Source: an uncultured Collinsella sp.
Lineage (GTDB): Bacteria > Actinomycetota > Coriobacteriia > Coriobacteriales > Coriobacteriaceae
DNA: 64,000 nucleotides
Reading direction: 5' to 3'
NCBI GenBank assembly: GCA_902479135.1
Contig: CABSNU010000008.1
Span: forward strand, 11,731-75,730
Shown here: positions 8,834-17,300 of the stretch, one piece after another
Position numbering within the stretch: position 1 is the first letter of the stretch
Layout of the letters: each line of letters begins with the position of its first letter
Translations under genes and position numbers: made by a program
Notes under the pieces: model-generated
Database searches by the model: none
The model's input: only the letters and a program-made list of their open reading frames with translations
What the model was told of the DNA's origin: nothing

Positions 8834-9019
8834 TTACCAGCTGGCCTTCTTAACGCCGGGAAGCTCGCCCTTGAGTGCAAGCTCACGGAAGCAGACACGG
8901 CACAGGCCGAACTTGCGGTACACAGAATGCGGACGGCCGCAGCGCTGGCAGCGCGTGTACTCACGAGTAGAGAACTTCTGCTTGCGATTGCACTTGACGA
9001 TCATCGATGTCTTAGCCAC
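8834..9019 (-). CDS. rpsZ: 30S ribosomal protein S14, zinc-binding type Z (uS14)
   Basis: uS14, 61 aa. The zinc knuckle is complete: C24 and C27, then C40 and C43 (CQRCGRPHSVYRKFGLCRVC). Start is GTG at 9017-9019 with GGAGGATATAA directly upstream. The short zinc form is usual in Gram-positive and actinobacterial spc operons, where it follows rplE. Confidence 0.97.
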   Translation of the reverse strand: MAKTSMIVKCNRKQKFSTREYTRCQRCGRPHSVYRKFGLCRVCFRELALKGELPGVKKASW

Positions 9020-9098
9020 TTATATCCTCCTCACATAGAGTATTGTTCGCCCCAAGCGCCGCCCCCTTGTGGGAACGGCGCTCATAGGGCAGGTGAAC

Positions 9099-9656
9099 CT
9101 ATTTCTTGAACGGGAAACCGAAGGCGTCCAGAAGGGCCTTGGCCTCCTCATCGGTATTGGCGGTGGTCACGAAAGTGATGTCCATACCACGCTGGTGATC
9201 GACGGAGTCGAAGTCGATCTCGGGGAAGATGAGCTGCTCGGTGACGCCCATGGAGAAGTTACCACGGCCGTCGAAGCTCTTGGCGGAGATGCCGCGGAAG
9301 TCGCGGATACGGGGGATCGCGATGGAGGTCAGACGATCGAAGAACTCCCACATACGGTCGCCACGCAGGGTAACCTTGCAGCCGATCGGCATACCGGCGC
9401 GCAGGCGGAAGGTAGCGATGGACTTGCGGGCACGGGTGATCATCGGCTGCTGGCCGGTGATGGCGCGCAGATCGCGCACGGCACCGTCGATGGCCTTGGA
9501 ATCGGTAGCGGCCTCGCCGACACCCATGTTCACGACGATCTTCTCAAACTTGGGGATCATCATGACGTTCTCGTACTGGAACTTGTCCTGAAGCTGCTGC
9601 TTGACCTCGTTGTTGTACTTGGCCTTCAGACGCGGCACATACTTCTCTTCTGCCAT
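9099..9656 (-). CDS. rplE: 50S ribosomal protein L5 (uL5), first gene of the downstream ribosomal half
   Basis: uL5, 185 aa, binds 5S rRNA and forms a bridge to uS13. It contains MPIGCKVTLRGDRMWEFFDR and ends DEEAKALLDAFGFPFKK. AAGGAG lies 6 bp before the ATG. In a normal cluster rplX lies directly upstream; here the upstream neighbour is a palindromic repeat and an XdhC-like gene, and rplX is about 38 kb away at 48041. Confidence 0.98.
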   Translation of the reverse strand: MAEEKYVPRLKAKYNNEVKQQLQDKFQYENVMMIPKFEKIVVNMGVGEAATDSKAIDGAVRDLRAITGQQPMITRARKSIATFRLRAGMPIGCKVTLRGDRMWEFFDRLTSIAIPRIRDFRGISAKSFDGRGNFSMGVTEQLIFPEIDFDSVDHQRGMDITFVTTANTDEEAKALLDAFGFPFKK

Positions 9657-9793
9657 TGTTCACTCCTTCTTGGGGTTTTAAGCACGGGGCGTGGCCACGA
9701 TGGGTTGTCCTCGTGCCTCCTGGCTGCATCCGCGCCGCTCATGGCATTTCGCGGTTTGGACTCGACGCAGCAGGAGCCGACAAAACAATCGGT

Positions 9794-9822
9794 ACTATAC
9801 GCGCATCGGGAGCGTATTTCCA
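9794..9822 (-). promoter_or_regulatory. Candidate promoter of rplE operon
   Basis: On the minus strand TGGAAA (9817-9822), 17 bp, TATAGT (9794-9799), about 138 bp upstream of the rplE ATG. The -10 matches 5 of 6 and the -35 matches 4 of 6 consensus bases. A promoter is needed here because the normal upstream half of the operon is 38 kb away. Confidence 0.45.
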
Positions 9823-9885
9823 GAAAAACCTCGTCTGCCTGCACAACTCCACAACTCCCCCGCACAAATTGATCCCCCAAAAGCA

Positions 9886-9950
9886 GTTGCGGTGAAATAG
9901 TTCCTGTTTGGCCGCCCGCCGGGCTTATCTAGGAACTATTCCACCGCAAC
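9886..9950. repeat. Palindromic repeat, TTGCGGTGAAATA family, copy A
   Basis: The 20-bp arms at 9886-9905 and 9931-9950 pair at 19 of 20 positions around a 25-base loop. The arm begins GTTGCGGTGAAATAG. The same core occurs at 12662-12744 and 47815-47877. It lies between the end of the xdhC-like gene and the rplE promoter. Confidence 0.85.
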
Positions 9951-9967
9951 TTATTGATGGGATGAGG

Positions 9968-11011
9968 TTAGCGCTTGCGGGGGACGAGTTTGGTGCGGCG
10001 CAGGTGGATCATCTCGGCGGCGATGGAGATAGCGATCTCCTCGGGGTCCTCGGCCTCGATGGCGACGCCGATCGGCAGGTGCAGCTCGTCGATCTGTTCC
10101 TGCGTAAAGCCCTCCTGCTCCAGGCGGGCGCGCACAAAGGCCGTCTTACGCCGCGAACCCAAGCAGCCCAGATAGGCGGGCTTGGCGCGCATAGCCTGAA
10201 TCACCACGTCGATATCGGACTTGTGACCCGCCGTGGCGACGACCACCAGGTCGCGCGGGCCGATGGGGCACTGCTCGCCCAGGTTCTTGTAATCGACCAG
10301 ACGACGGTCGTAGACGCCGGGCACCCATTCGGGAGTCAGTGTGCCGGGGCGGTCGTCGCACGCCACAACGGCAAACCCCGCCGCCGTGAGCACGCGCGCC
10401 GTCGCGGCACCCACGTGGCCGCAGCCAAAGATATAGGTCAGGCCCTCGGGGCAGAGCGTCTCGATGTGCGCCGCAGGGATCTCGGAGGCAGCATTGGTGT
10501 AGGTGACCTTACTCCCCTCCTCCACCAGCGAAAGCTCGGGGCAGCCCGCAATGGTACGGCGCGATTCCTCGCCATGGCACTCGGCAACGTCGCCCTCGAG
10601 CGCACTCGCGATAAACGGCTCAAAGTCGATGACAAAGTCGCCGATGCGTCGATAGGCCAAGACGTCGGCAATCTCTTGGAACAGCGACGCCTGGGTCGCC
10701 TCCAGATGCAGGTAGCACAGGCAGATAGCTCCGCCGCAGATCATGCCGGTATCGGAGTTCTCGCCGCCCATGGTGTAGCGGACCAGGCGCGAGCGTCCCG
10801 CATCCAGTAGCACACGAGCCTCATGCAGCGCAAAAAGCTCAATCTTGCCGCCGCCGATGGTGCCCGCCTGGCCGCCGTCGGCAAAGACGGCCATCCACGC
10901 GCCCACACCGCGCGGGGACGACCCCGCCGTACCGGCCACGACCACGAGCTCGCACGTCTCGCCAGCACGCAGGGCGGCAAGCGCCGCATTCACAACATCG
11001 AGCTTTTCCAT
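9968..11011 (-). CDS. XdhC/CoxI-family molybdenum hydroxylase accessory protein
   Basis: A 347-aa protein with the two usual domains: an N-terminal CoxI-like part (residues 1 to about 120, GTAGSSPRGVGAWMAVF and GTIGGGKIE) and a C-terminal Rossmann domain from about residue 190 (FGCGHVGAATARVLTAAGF). Family members bind molybdenum cofactor and insert it, sulfurated, into xanthine dehydrogenase-type enzymes. It follows yqeB after 9 bp, so they are co-transcribed. The client is probably the xanthine dehydrogenase at 30796-33573. The selenium-type setting suggests it handles a selenylated rather than sulfurated cofactor, but that is inference. Confidence 0.88.
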   Translation of the reverse strand: MEKLDVVNAALAALRAGETCELVVVAGTAGSSPRGVGAWMAVFADGGQAGTIGGGKIELFALHEARVLLDAGRSRLVRYTMGGENSDTGMICGGAICLCYLHLEATQASLFQEIADVLAYRRIGDFVIDFEPFIASALEGDVAECHGEESRRTIAGCPELSLVEEGSKVTYTNAASEIPAAHIETLCPEGLTYIFGCGHVGAATARVLTAAGFAVVACDDRPGTLTPEWVPGVYDRRLVDYKNLGEQCPIGPRDLVVVATAGHKSDIDVVIQAMRAKPAYLGCLGSRRKTAFVRARLEQEGFTQEQIDELHLPIGVAIEAEDPEEIAISIAAEMIHLRRTKLVPRKR

Positions 11012-11020
11012 TGCCGCCTT

Positions 11021-11815
11021 CTATCCTTTAAAGACATCGGTGAGCATAGCGAGCGCCTCGAGCACGCCGCCGCCGACCGACGTCGCCTTGTCCGAAATAT
11101 AGTTGATATAGCCGGCGTCGCCGCGGGGGTCGACGTCGGCGCATTTAAAGCCCTCAGTCACCTGCACGCCGTTCGCCAAAAGGCCGCGCAGGCAGCCATC
11201 GATCTGCGTGCGCATGGGTGTATCGCCCGCGTAGCCAATCACGTCTCCGGCGCTCACGATATCGCCGATCGCATGGTCGGACCGAAACACGCCGGCGGCG
11301 GGGCTGTGGATAACACGCTCTTTGCCATAGCCGGCGATAATGCCCGGCACGCCCGTGTTGGGCTGGGGCGAGCCTTGGGTAATGACACGGCCGAGAAAAT
11401 GCCCGCGCATGGTCTCAACCACGGCGTCGCAATCGACCGGCGCGGTAAAGCCCGGCCCCACGGCGATGACGGCGGGCGCCATGTCGCGCGTGGTACCCAG
11501 GTTGCGCTTGGCAAGGATTGCATCGACCACGGCGGCCGGCTTAAGCTCGTCGAGCATCTTGGCCTGGGGGTCCACCACGACGGCGACATCCCCGGCCTGG
11601 GTAATCCCGAGCGCCTCGACCGGCGTCTGTGCCAAGCGAGCACGAATGCCCTCGACCTCGACCTCTCCTAAGCGAATGGCCTCGCAAAAACTGATTGTGC
11701 GGCGGATGCACGTGGGAACCGCGATATCGGCCATGACGACCGACACACCGGCGCGCACCAAGCGAGCGGCGACGCCCGTGGCGATATCGCCGGCGCCGCG
11801 AACATAAACGAGCAT
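11021..11815 (-). CDS. yqeB: YqeB/EF2563-family selenium-dependent molybdenum hydroxylase accessory protein
   Basis: A 264-aa protein recognised by MLVYVRGAGDIATGVAARLV at the N-terminus, a nucleotide-binding-like start, and by TRDMAPAVIAVGPGFTAP in the middle. The YqeB (EF2563) family marks the selenium-dependent molybdenum hydroxylase trait, in which SelD supplies selenium for a labile cofactor. Here it sits with xdhC and is divergent from yqeC, the other marker gene. The biochemical role is not established. Predicts a selD gene elsewhere in the genome. Confidence 0.85.
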   Translation of the reverse strand: MLVYVRGAGDIATGVAARLVRAGVSVVMADIAVPTCIRRTISFCEAIRLGEVEVEGIRARLAQTPVEALGITQAGDVAVVVDPQAKMLDELKPAAVVDAILAKRNLGTTRDMAPAVIAVGPGFTAPVDCDAVVETMRGHFLGRVITQGSPQPNTGVPGIIAGYGKERVIHSPAAGVFRSDHAIGDIVSAGDVIGYAGDTPMRTQIDGCLRGLLANGVQVTEGFKCADVDPRGDAGYINYISDKATSVGGGVLEALAMLTDVFKG

Positions 11816-11917
11816 TCCCGGGGCACCTCCCTGTGCTACGGTTTGAGCAGAGCAAAAGCGGTTCGACCGCTACTCTGATGATTATTTATTATCACAGTAT
11901 TATACGGCGGTGAACAG
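11816..11917. promoter_or_regulatory. Divergent promoter region between yqeB and yqeC
   Basis: A 102-bp AT-rich gap between divergent starts. On the plus strand TATTAT (about 11899-11904) is a candidate -10 for yqeC, but the -35 is weak (CTGATG). Bidirectional control of both accessory operons from one site is likely from the layout alone. Confidence 0.35.
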
Positions 11918-12652
11918 ATGGAAACGGTTAGCGGAAACCTTGCCTCCGCGCTCAAAATCGAGCCGGGCATTACCGCGATTATCGGCAGCGGCGGCAAGTC
12001 GACCTTGCTGAAGACACTGGGGCTCGAGCTCATGCGCGCGGGCGGCCGGGTGCTCCTCTGCACCACCACGCACATGTTCCCCGTCGCCGGCGTGCCATGG
12101 GACGGGTCGAGCCGTCGTCTGGACGCCGTGCCCTGGAAACCGGGAGCTTTGCATGTGCCCGGCTGCACCTGTGAGGCATGCGCGGGGCTTGCCCGCGGAA
12201 GTATCTGCCAGGCGGGCGTCTTGGACCCCGAGACGGGCAAGCTCTCCTCCCCCGCCGAGCCGCTCGACCAACTGGCGCGACGCTTTGAGTACGTGCTGGC
12301 CGAGGCCGACGGCAGCAAGCGATTTCCACTCAAGGCGCATGCCGTCTGGGAGCCGGTGATTCCCGCCGGCACGACCAGCGTCATCTGGGTCGTCGGCGCC
12401 TCGGGGCTGGGCAAGCCAGTCGATGAGGCCATCCACCGCCCCGAGCTCTTCTGCGAGCGCTGCGGCTGCGAGCTCACCGACATCGCCACCCCCGAGCGCG
12501 TCGCCCAGGTGCTCAATGCCGAGCTGCGGATGCTGAACCTCAACACCGCCCGCATCATGCTCAACCAAGCCGACACGCTTGCCGACCCAACGATGGCAGA
12601 CCGCTTCGAGGCAGCCCTCAACCGCCCCATCATCGCCACCAGCCTCAAGTAG
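11918..12652 (+). CDS. yqeC: YqeC-family selenium cofactor biosynthesis protein
   Basis: A 244-aa protein with a P-loop at residues 23-29 (GSGGKST), a TTHMF segment, two cysteine-rich stretches (CTCEACAG and CERCGCE), and YVLAEADGSKRFPLKAH, the conserved Asp-Gly-Ser core of the family. YqeC is a nucleotide-binding protein of the selenium-dependent molybdenum hydroxylase system; its reaction is unknown. It is divergent from yqeB and convergent with the hydantoinase gene, with palindrome copy B between them. The start follows a weak ribosome-binding site (GGCGGTGAACAG). Confidence 0.85.
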   Translation: METVSGNLASALKIEPGITAIIGSGGKSTLLKTLGLELMRAGGRVLLCTTTHMFPVAGVPWDGSSRRLDAVPWKPGALHVPGCTCEACAGLARGSICQAGVLDPETGKLSSPAEPLDQLARRFEYVLAEADGSKRFPLKAHAVWEPVIPAGTTSVIWVVGASGLGKPVDEAIHRPELFCERCGCELTDIATPERVAQVLNAELRMLNLNTARIMLNQADTLADPTMADRFEAALNRPIIATSLK

Positions 12653-12661
12653 CTGGCACCG

Positions 12662-12744
12662 CCCTCCGCAGTTGCGGTGAAATACGGACTGTTTGGCCGC
12701 TTGACGGCCGCAAACAGTCCGTATTTCACCGCAACTGCGGAGGG
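12662..12744. repeat. Palindromic repeat, TTGCGGTGAAATA family, copy B
   Basis: A perfect 34-bp inverted repeat beginning CCCTCCGCAGTTGCGGTGAA, with a 15-base centre, lying between the convergent ends of yqeC and the hydantoinase gene. As RNA it would be a very stable hairpin for either transcript and may stop both. It has the longest perfect arms of the three copies. Confidence 0.9.
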
Positions 12745-12762
12745 GGCACGGCATCCTTGCTG

Positions 12763-14130
12763 CTAGCAGGGGACGTAGCGGCCGGGTTGGGCTCCGGTGG
12801 GCTCGCCGTCGCGCGCTGCCAGCACGCCGTTGACGTAGACGGCCTTGGCGCGACCGTGCGCCTCAAAGCCCTCGAGCGGCGTGTAGTCCACGGCCTGGTG
12901 CTGTGTCGCGGCACTGATGGTCCAACGCGCACTCGGATCCCACACGCACACGTCGGCATCGGCGCCCTCGGCCAGACAGCCCTTACGCGGATACATGCCA
13001 AAGACGCGAGCCGGGTTCTCGCTCATCAGACGGCACAGATCCTCGGGGCCCAGCTGTCCCTCAAAGCTCGTGGCAATCGCGACGGGACGATGCTCCACGC
13101 CGGGCCCGCCATTGGGAATCGCACGGAAGTCGTCACGCCCGCGGTCCTTTTGCCCGTGCAGGTTAAAGCTGCAGTGGTCGGTGGCGATGGTATCGATCTC
13201 GCCGGCCACAAGCGCCTCGCGCAGCGCCGCACGGTCGCCCGCATGGCGCAGCGGCGGGCTCATCACATACTTGGCACCGGCAAAGCCGTCCTCGCCCTGC
13301 TCCAGATAGCAGGTATCGTCGAGCATCAGATACTGAGGGCAGGTCTCGACATAGATATTCTTCTGCCCGCGCGCCTTGGCAGCACGGATGGCCTCGAGCC
13401 CCAGCTTGGTCGAAAGGTGCACTACGTTGACCGGTGCGTCGCCGGCCAGGTGCGCCAGATACAGCAGACGGCTCACGGCCTCGGCCTCGCACACATCCGG
13501 ACGGCTGAGCGCATGGCCCTCGGGCCCGTGAATCCCCTGCTCGTACACGCGCTTCTGCAGCGCGTTGACCAGCGTGCCGTTTTCGCAATGCACGCACAGC
13601 ATGCCGCCCAGGCGCTTGAGCTCCTCGAGCACCTCGAGCGTCTCGGCATCGTCCAGGCGCAGATGGTCGTAGGCAAAGTAGGTCTTGAACGACGACACGC
13701 CCGCCTCGCGCATGGCCGAGAGGTCGGCGCGGTTGCGGTCGTTCCACTCGGCAAGCGCCATATGAAAGGCGTAGTTGGCTGTGCAGGTTCCGTCGGCGCG
13801 GTGATGCCACTCGGCCAAGGCATCGGGCATGGTCACGCCGCGATCGGCCGTCGCGTAATCCACAATGGTCGTGGTGCCGCCACAGGCAGCCGCGCGCGTA
13901 CCGGTCTCAAAGCTATCAGCCGTCCAGTCCATGCCGGTCCAGCACTGCATATGCGTGTGGCCATCGATAAAGCCGGGGAATACCCAACAGCCCGCGGCAT
14001 CCTCGACGGTATCGCCCTCGGCCGGCTCAATCGCCGCAGCGATCCGCACGATCTTATCGCCATCCATGGCAAGATCGGCGCGGCGAAGTCCCTCGGGCGT
14101 CACCAGCGCGCCGTTTTTGATGATGATCAT
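12763..14130 (-). CDS. hyuA: Dihydropyrimidinase/hydantoinase-family amidohydrolase of the purine cluster
   Basis: A 455-aa cyclic amidohydrolase. Metal ligands H58 and H60 (GFIDGHTH), the SFKTYFAYDHL segment with the carbamylated lysine, and IATDHCSFNL with its Asp are all visible. The family hydrolyses cyclic amides such as hydantoins and dihydropyrimidines. In anaerobic purine clusters this enzyme is assigned a ring-opening step, but the substrate here is inferred. The start is the ATG at 14128-14130 with AGGAG 6 bp upstream; a longer reading frame upstream lies inside mocA. It is 8 bp after mocA, so last in the ygeX-ygeY-ygeW-arcC-mocA-hyuA series. Confidence 0.88.
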   Translation of the reverse strand: MIIIKNGALVTPEGLRRADLAMDGDKIVRIAAAIEPAEGDTVEDAAGCWVFPGFIDGHTHMQCWTGMDWTADSFETGTRAAACGGTTTIVDYATADRGVTMPDALAEWHHRADGTCTANYAFHMALAEWNDRNRADLSAMREAGVSSFKTYFAYDHLRLDDAETLEVLEELKRLGGMLCVHCENGTLVNALQKRVYEQGIHGPEGHALSRPDVCEAEAVSRLLYLAHLAGDAPVNVVHLSTKLGLEAIRAAKARGQKNIYVETCPQYLMLDDTCYLEQGEDGFAGAKYVMSPPLRHAGDRAALREALVAGEIDTIATDHCSFNLHGQKDRGRDDFRAIPNGGPGVEHRPVAIATSFEGQLGPEDLCRLMSENPARVFGMYPRKGCLAEGADADVCVWDPSARWTISAATQHQAVDYTPLEGFEAHGRAKAVYVNGVLAARDGEPTGAQPGRYVPC

Positions 14131-14138
14131 AATTGCTC

Positions 14139-14753
14139 CTAGTTTTGGATGAAGTCCGCCACACGATCGAAGTACGAACAGGCAGCGATATGCTCCGTTA
14201 TGCGACGTTGCCCCTTGGCGGTGTCGACATCCCACAGCTCGTAGGCGCGTGCCTCAACCAGCGCGACCTCGTCGCAGTCCTTTAAAATCGAGCCTCCGCC
14301 GTCTTTGCCCTCAAGACGCATGAGCGGGGCAAACAGGTGCGCCGGAAAGAGCACCGGGCTCGAGGGCTCGCCATTGCACGCCAGGCGCACCGGATGCTTG
14401 CGGCCGCCTTCGTCAAAGACCCGTACCATTGCCTCAAACGATTCCTGACTCACCAAGGGCTGGTCGCCCGGCAGGAACATGCAGCCCCTCCAGCCACGGC
14501 GCTTTCCCCATAAAAGGCCGGCTTTGATGCTTTGGCTGCGCAGCTCACCATCGTGCAGCACGCACGGACAATGCCTGTCCTTGCAAATCTGGGCGACCTC
14601 GGGCCAGCGCGTCGAAACCACCATGTCAAAGCCCTTGGGAACCGAATCAATCGTCCGCGCGATCAGCGGCTCGCCATAAATGTCGGCGAGCATCTTATTG
14701 GAGCCAAACCGTTTGCCCTCTCCCGAGGCCATAATGACGCAACCAAGTTTCAT
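14139..14753 (-). CDS. mocA: MocA/MobA-like molybdenum cofactor nucleotidyltransferase
   Basis: A 204-aa NTP transferase of the MobA/MocA group. The nucleotide-binding loop reads IMASGEGKRFGSNKML, and LPGDQPLVS is the metal-binding Asp motif. MocA forms the cytosine dinucleotide of molybdopterin needed by xanthine dehydrogenase-family enzymes. It lies in the purine operon, 8 bp ahead of the hydantoinase, consistent with supplying cofactor to the xanthine dehydrogenase. MCD rather than MGD specificity is inferred from context. Confidence 0.82.
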   Translation of the reverse strand: MKLGCVIMASGEGKRFGSNKMLADIYGEPLIARTIDSVPKGFDMVVSTRWPEVAQICKDRHCPCVLHDGELRSQSIKAGLLWGKRRGWRGCMFLPGDQPLVSQESFEAMVRVFDEGGRKHPVRLACNGEPSSPVLFPAHLFAPLMRLEGKDGGGSILKDCDEVALVEARAYELWDVDTAKGQRRITEHIAACSYFDRVADFIQN

Positions 14754-14877
14754 CTCCGTAACCCTCCCCTGACTGCGTCGGACGTCAACGTTGCTATACC
14801 CACCATACCAAGCTCACACTCCGTCGAAACAGGCACGCACTAGTTTTTCAGCGAGCGCTCCTCGGCTCTCCATAGCA

Positions 14878-14914
14878 CAAAGGAGGGCACCCCGCGACGC
14901 AGGGCACCCTCCTC
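14878..14914 (-). terminator. Hairpin between carbamate kinase and mocA
   Basis: On the minus strand AGGAGGG pairs with CCCTCCT around a G+C-rich inner loop, followed by TTTGTG. It lies about 17 bp beyond the carbamate kinase stop and 125 bp before mocA. It may act as a partial terminator or attenuator inside the operon. Confidence 0.45.
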
Positions 14915-14930
14915 AATGGTGCAGATATGC

Positions 14931-15881
14931 CTACTCAGCGTCGCCGGTAAACGTAGTACCGGTCTTGCCGGCAAGACCGTCACGCGCCTTCTCGAGCAGC
15001 GTGATGAGCGCCGTGCGGCCCGGCTTGCTCTCGGCAAACGTCGAGGCAGCCTGAACCTTGGGCAGCATGGAGCCGCGACCGAACTCGTTGGCCTCGGACA
15101 GACGCTTTACGTCAGCCGCGGTCAGTGCGTCGAGCCACTGCTCGTGGTCGGTGCCAAAGCCAATGGCAACCTTCTCCACGGCCGTCAGGATAATCAGGGC
15201 ATCGGCATCGAGCTGCTCGGCGAGCTTCTCGGCCGCAAAGTCCTTATCGATGACGGCGGCAGCGCCCTTAAGGTGGTTGCCCTGGGCCTTGGTGACGGGG
15301 ATACCGCCACCGCCGCAGGAGATCACCACGTGGTTGGTCCCGACGAGCGACTTGATGGTGTCGAGCTCGACGATGCTCACGGGCTTGGGCGAAGCCACCA
15401 CGCGACGGAAGCCCTGCTTCTCGTCGTGGATGAACTGGTAGCCGCGGTCGGCTTCCAGCTCCTTGGCCTCGGCCTCGCTCATCCACGGACCGATCGGCTT
15501 AACGGGATCGGCAAAGGCGGGATCGTCCGCCGCAACCTCGACCTGGGTGAGCACGGTGGCGACACCCTTGTCGATATTGCGGTCGAGCATTTCCTCGCGC
15601 AGGGCGTTCTGCAGGTCATAGCCAATGTAGCCCTGGCTCATGGCACCGCAGACGGACAGCGGGCAGGGAATGTACTTCTCGGGGTTAGAGCGCGTGAGCT
15701 CGGCCATCGCGTTGGCGATCATGCCCACCTGGGGACCGTTGCCATGCACGATGACGACCTCGTTGCCCTCCTCGATCAGGTCGACGATAGCCTTGGAAGT
15801 CGTCTTGACGGCCTCCATCTGCTCGGGAAGGTTGGCGCCGAGGGCGTTTCCGCCCAGGGCGACAACGATACGCTTAGCCAT
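14931..15881 (-). CDS. arcC: Carbamate kinase
   Basis: A 316-aa amino-acid-kinase-family enzyme, the usual length. ALGGNALG at the N-terminus, VIVHGNGPQVGMIANAM, and VISCGGGGIPV are the family motifs. It converts carbamoyl phosphate plus ADP to ATP, CO2 and ammonia. It follows ygeW by 14 bp, so carbamoyl phosphate made by the YgeW-type transferase can yield ATP. The start MAKRIVVALGGN is at 15879-15881 and is chosen by conservation; its ribosome-binding site is weak, and an in-frame GTG at 15911 would overlap ygeW. Confidence 0.93.
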   Translation of the reverse strand: MAKRIVVALGGNALGANLPEQMEAVKTTSKAIVDLIEEGNEVVIVHGNGPQVGMIANAMAELTRSNPEKYIPCPLSVCGAMSQGYIGYDLQNALREEMLDRNIDKGVATVLTQVEVAADDPAFADPVKPIGPWMSEAEAKELEADRGYQFIHDEKQGFRRVVASPKPVSIVELDTIKSLVGTNHVVISCGGGGIPVTKAQGNHLKGAAAVIDKDFAAEKLAEQLDADALIILTAVEKVAIGFGTDHEQWLDALTAADVKRLSEANEFGRGSMLPKVQAASTFAESKPGRTALITLLEKARDGLAGKTGTTFTGDAE

Positions 15882-15895
15882 TTCTCGGCCCAGCT

Positions 15896-17098
15896 TTAGG
15901 CCTGGAACCAACGGGCGGTGTTGCGCTCGTCGAGGGCCTTGAGGGTAGCGGCCGGATCGGCAACCTTCTGCAGGAACATCATGGCTGCGATGGCGTACGG
16001 CTTGTAGCTGGCCTCCTTGTACATGCCCACGCGGTGCATGTCGAAGACGTCGGCGTTAACCTCGCCGTGCTCGCAGGAGACACCGGAGATGTCGGCGGGC
16101 AGCGGGTGCATAAAGATGGTGTCCTGGCCGTTGGCGGTCTTCTCCATGAGCTCGGTCGTGGAGCACCAATCCTGATGCGTAGCGTTCTGAGCGAGCAGCT
16201 CCTTCTCGAGCGCAGCGATGCCGGCGTCGTCGCCCTCGGCGTACAGGTTGGTGCGCTTCTCCATGGCGGCAAACGGAGCCCAGCTCTTGGGGATCACGAT
16301 GTCGGCGCCCTCGAAGGCCTCGGCCATGGTGTTGACCTGCTTAAAGGTGGTGCCGGACTCGGCGGCGTAGCCCTTAGCGCGCTCGACGACCTCGGGCATG
16401 AGGTCGTAGCCCTCGGGGTGGGCCAGGGTGACGTCCATGCCAAAGCGGGGCAGCAGGCTGATCAGCGACTGCGGGCAGGACAGCGGCTTGCCGTAAGAGG
16501 GCGAATAGGCCCAGGTAACGGCAACCTTCTTGCCCTTGAGGTTCTCGAGGCCGCCAAACTCGTTGATGAGGTAGAGCATGTCGGCAGAGGACTGCGTGGG
16601 GTGATCGGAGTCGGACTGCAGGGAGATGAGCGTGGGACGGTGATCCAGAACGCCATCCTCGTAGGCCTGCTGGACGGACTCGGCGACCTCGGCCATGTAG
16701 GCGTCGCCCTTGCCGATGTACATGTCGTCGCGGATGCCGATGACGTCGGCCATGAAGGAGATCATGGTAGCGGTCTCGCGGACGGTCTCGCCGTGGGCGA
16801 TCTGGGACTTCTTCTCGTCCAGGTCTTGCAGCTCAAGGCCGAGCAGGTTGGCGCCCTTGGAGAAGGAGAAGCGCGTACGGGTGGAGTTGTCGCGGAACAG
16901 GGAGACGGCAAGGCCCGAGTCGAAGATCTTGGGCGAAACGTTGTTCTCGCGCAGCTGACGCAGGGCGTCGGCAACGATATAGAGAGCCTTGAGCTCATCG
17001 GTGGTCTTGTCCCAGGTGTGCAGGAAGTCGCTGCCGTACATACCCTTAAAGTCGAGACCGTTCAGCTGCTCGACGAGCTCGGTAAACTTAGCGTCCAT
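15896..17098 (-). CDS. ygeW: Knotted carbamoyltransferase YgeW
   Basis: A 400-aa transcarbamylase. The carbamoyl-phosphate site reads SLFRDNSTRTRFSF and a second conserved segment is FMHPLPADISGVSCEHGEV. YgeW forms the knotted trimer type and its natural substrate has not been settled, but it always accompanies ygeX, ygeY and carbamate kinase. It lies between ygeY and arcC. Phosphorolysis of a carbamoylated purine-breakdown intermediate is the likely role (inference). Confidence 0.92.
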   Translation of the reverse strand: MDAKFTELVEQLNGLDFKGMYGSDFLHTWDKTTDELKALYIVADALRQLRENNVSPKIFDSGLAVSLFRDNSTRTRFSFSKGANLLGLELQDLDEKKSQIAHGETVRETATMISFMADVIGIRDDMYIGKGDAYMAEVAESVQQAYEDGVLDHRPTLISLQSDSDHPTQSSADMLYLINEFGGLENLKGKKVAVTWAYSPSYGKPLSCPQSLISLLPRFGMDVTLAHPEGYDLMPEVVERAKGYAAESGTTFKQVNTMAEAFEGADIVIPKSWAPFAAMEKRTNLYAEGDDAGIAALEKELLAQNATHQDWCSTTELMEKTANGQDTIFMHPLPADISGVSCEHGEVNADVFDMHRVGMYKEASYKPYAIAAMMFLQKVADPAATLKALDERNTARWFQA

Positions 17099-17254
17099 GT
17101 ATGTGTCCTTTCCAAAGATGCGAATGATGGTAATGGGTAGATGCGCTCCGGCATGCGCGTGTGGCTAGAACATGCAGAGCACTATGACGAGGACCCGCCA
17201 CCGTCGAGGAAGCATGGGAGATAACGACCGCGGGCCCCAAGTCAACAGGGGGTA

Positions 17255-17277
17255 CCGGGGGCACAAGCGGCCCCCGG
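17255..17277 (-). other. Intercistronic hairpin between ygeY and ygeW
   Basis: CCGGGGGC and GCCCCCGG form a perfect 8-bp stem about 25 bp beyond the ygeY stop. No T-run follows on the minus strand, so an mRNA-stability or processing role is more likely than termination. Confidence 0.4.
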
Positions 17278-17300
17278 CTCAACAAAATCGAAGAATGGGA

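Larger units (their letters stand above)
9657..9967. other. Junction region upstream of rplE
   Basis: A 311-bp stretch without a gene. It holds, in minus-strand order, the palindrome at 9886-9950 just after the xdhC-like gene and then a candidate promoter for rplE at 9794-9822. Short reading frames here have no ribosome-binding sites and resemble no family. This is the left junction of the block that separates rplE from rplX. Confidence 0.6.

Noticed and set aside
14131..14235. Upstream extension of the hydantoinase frame
   Set aside because: It lies inside mocA; the ATG at 14128 has an AGGAG site and matches the family start.
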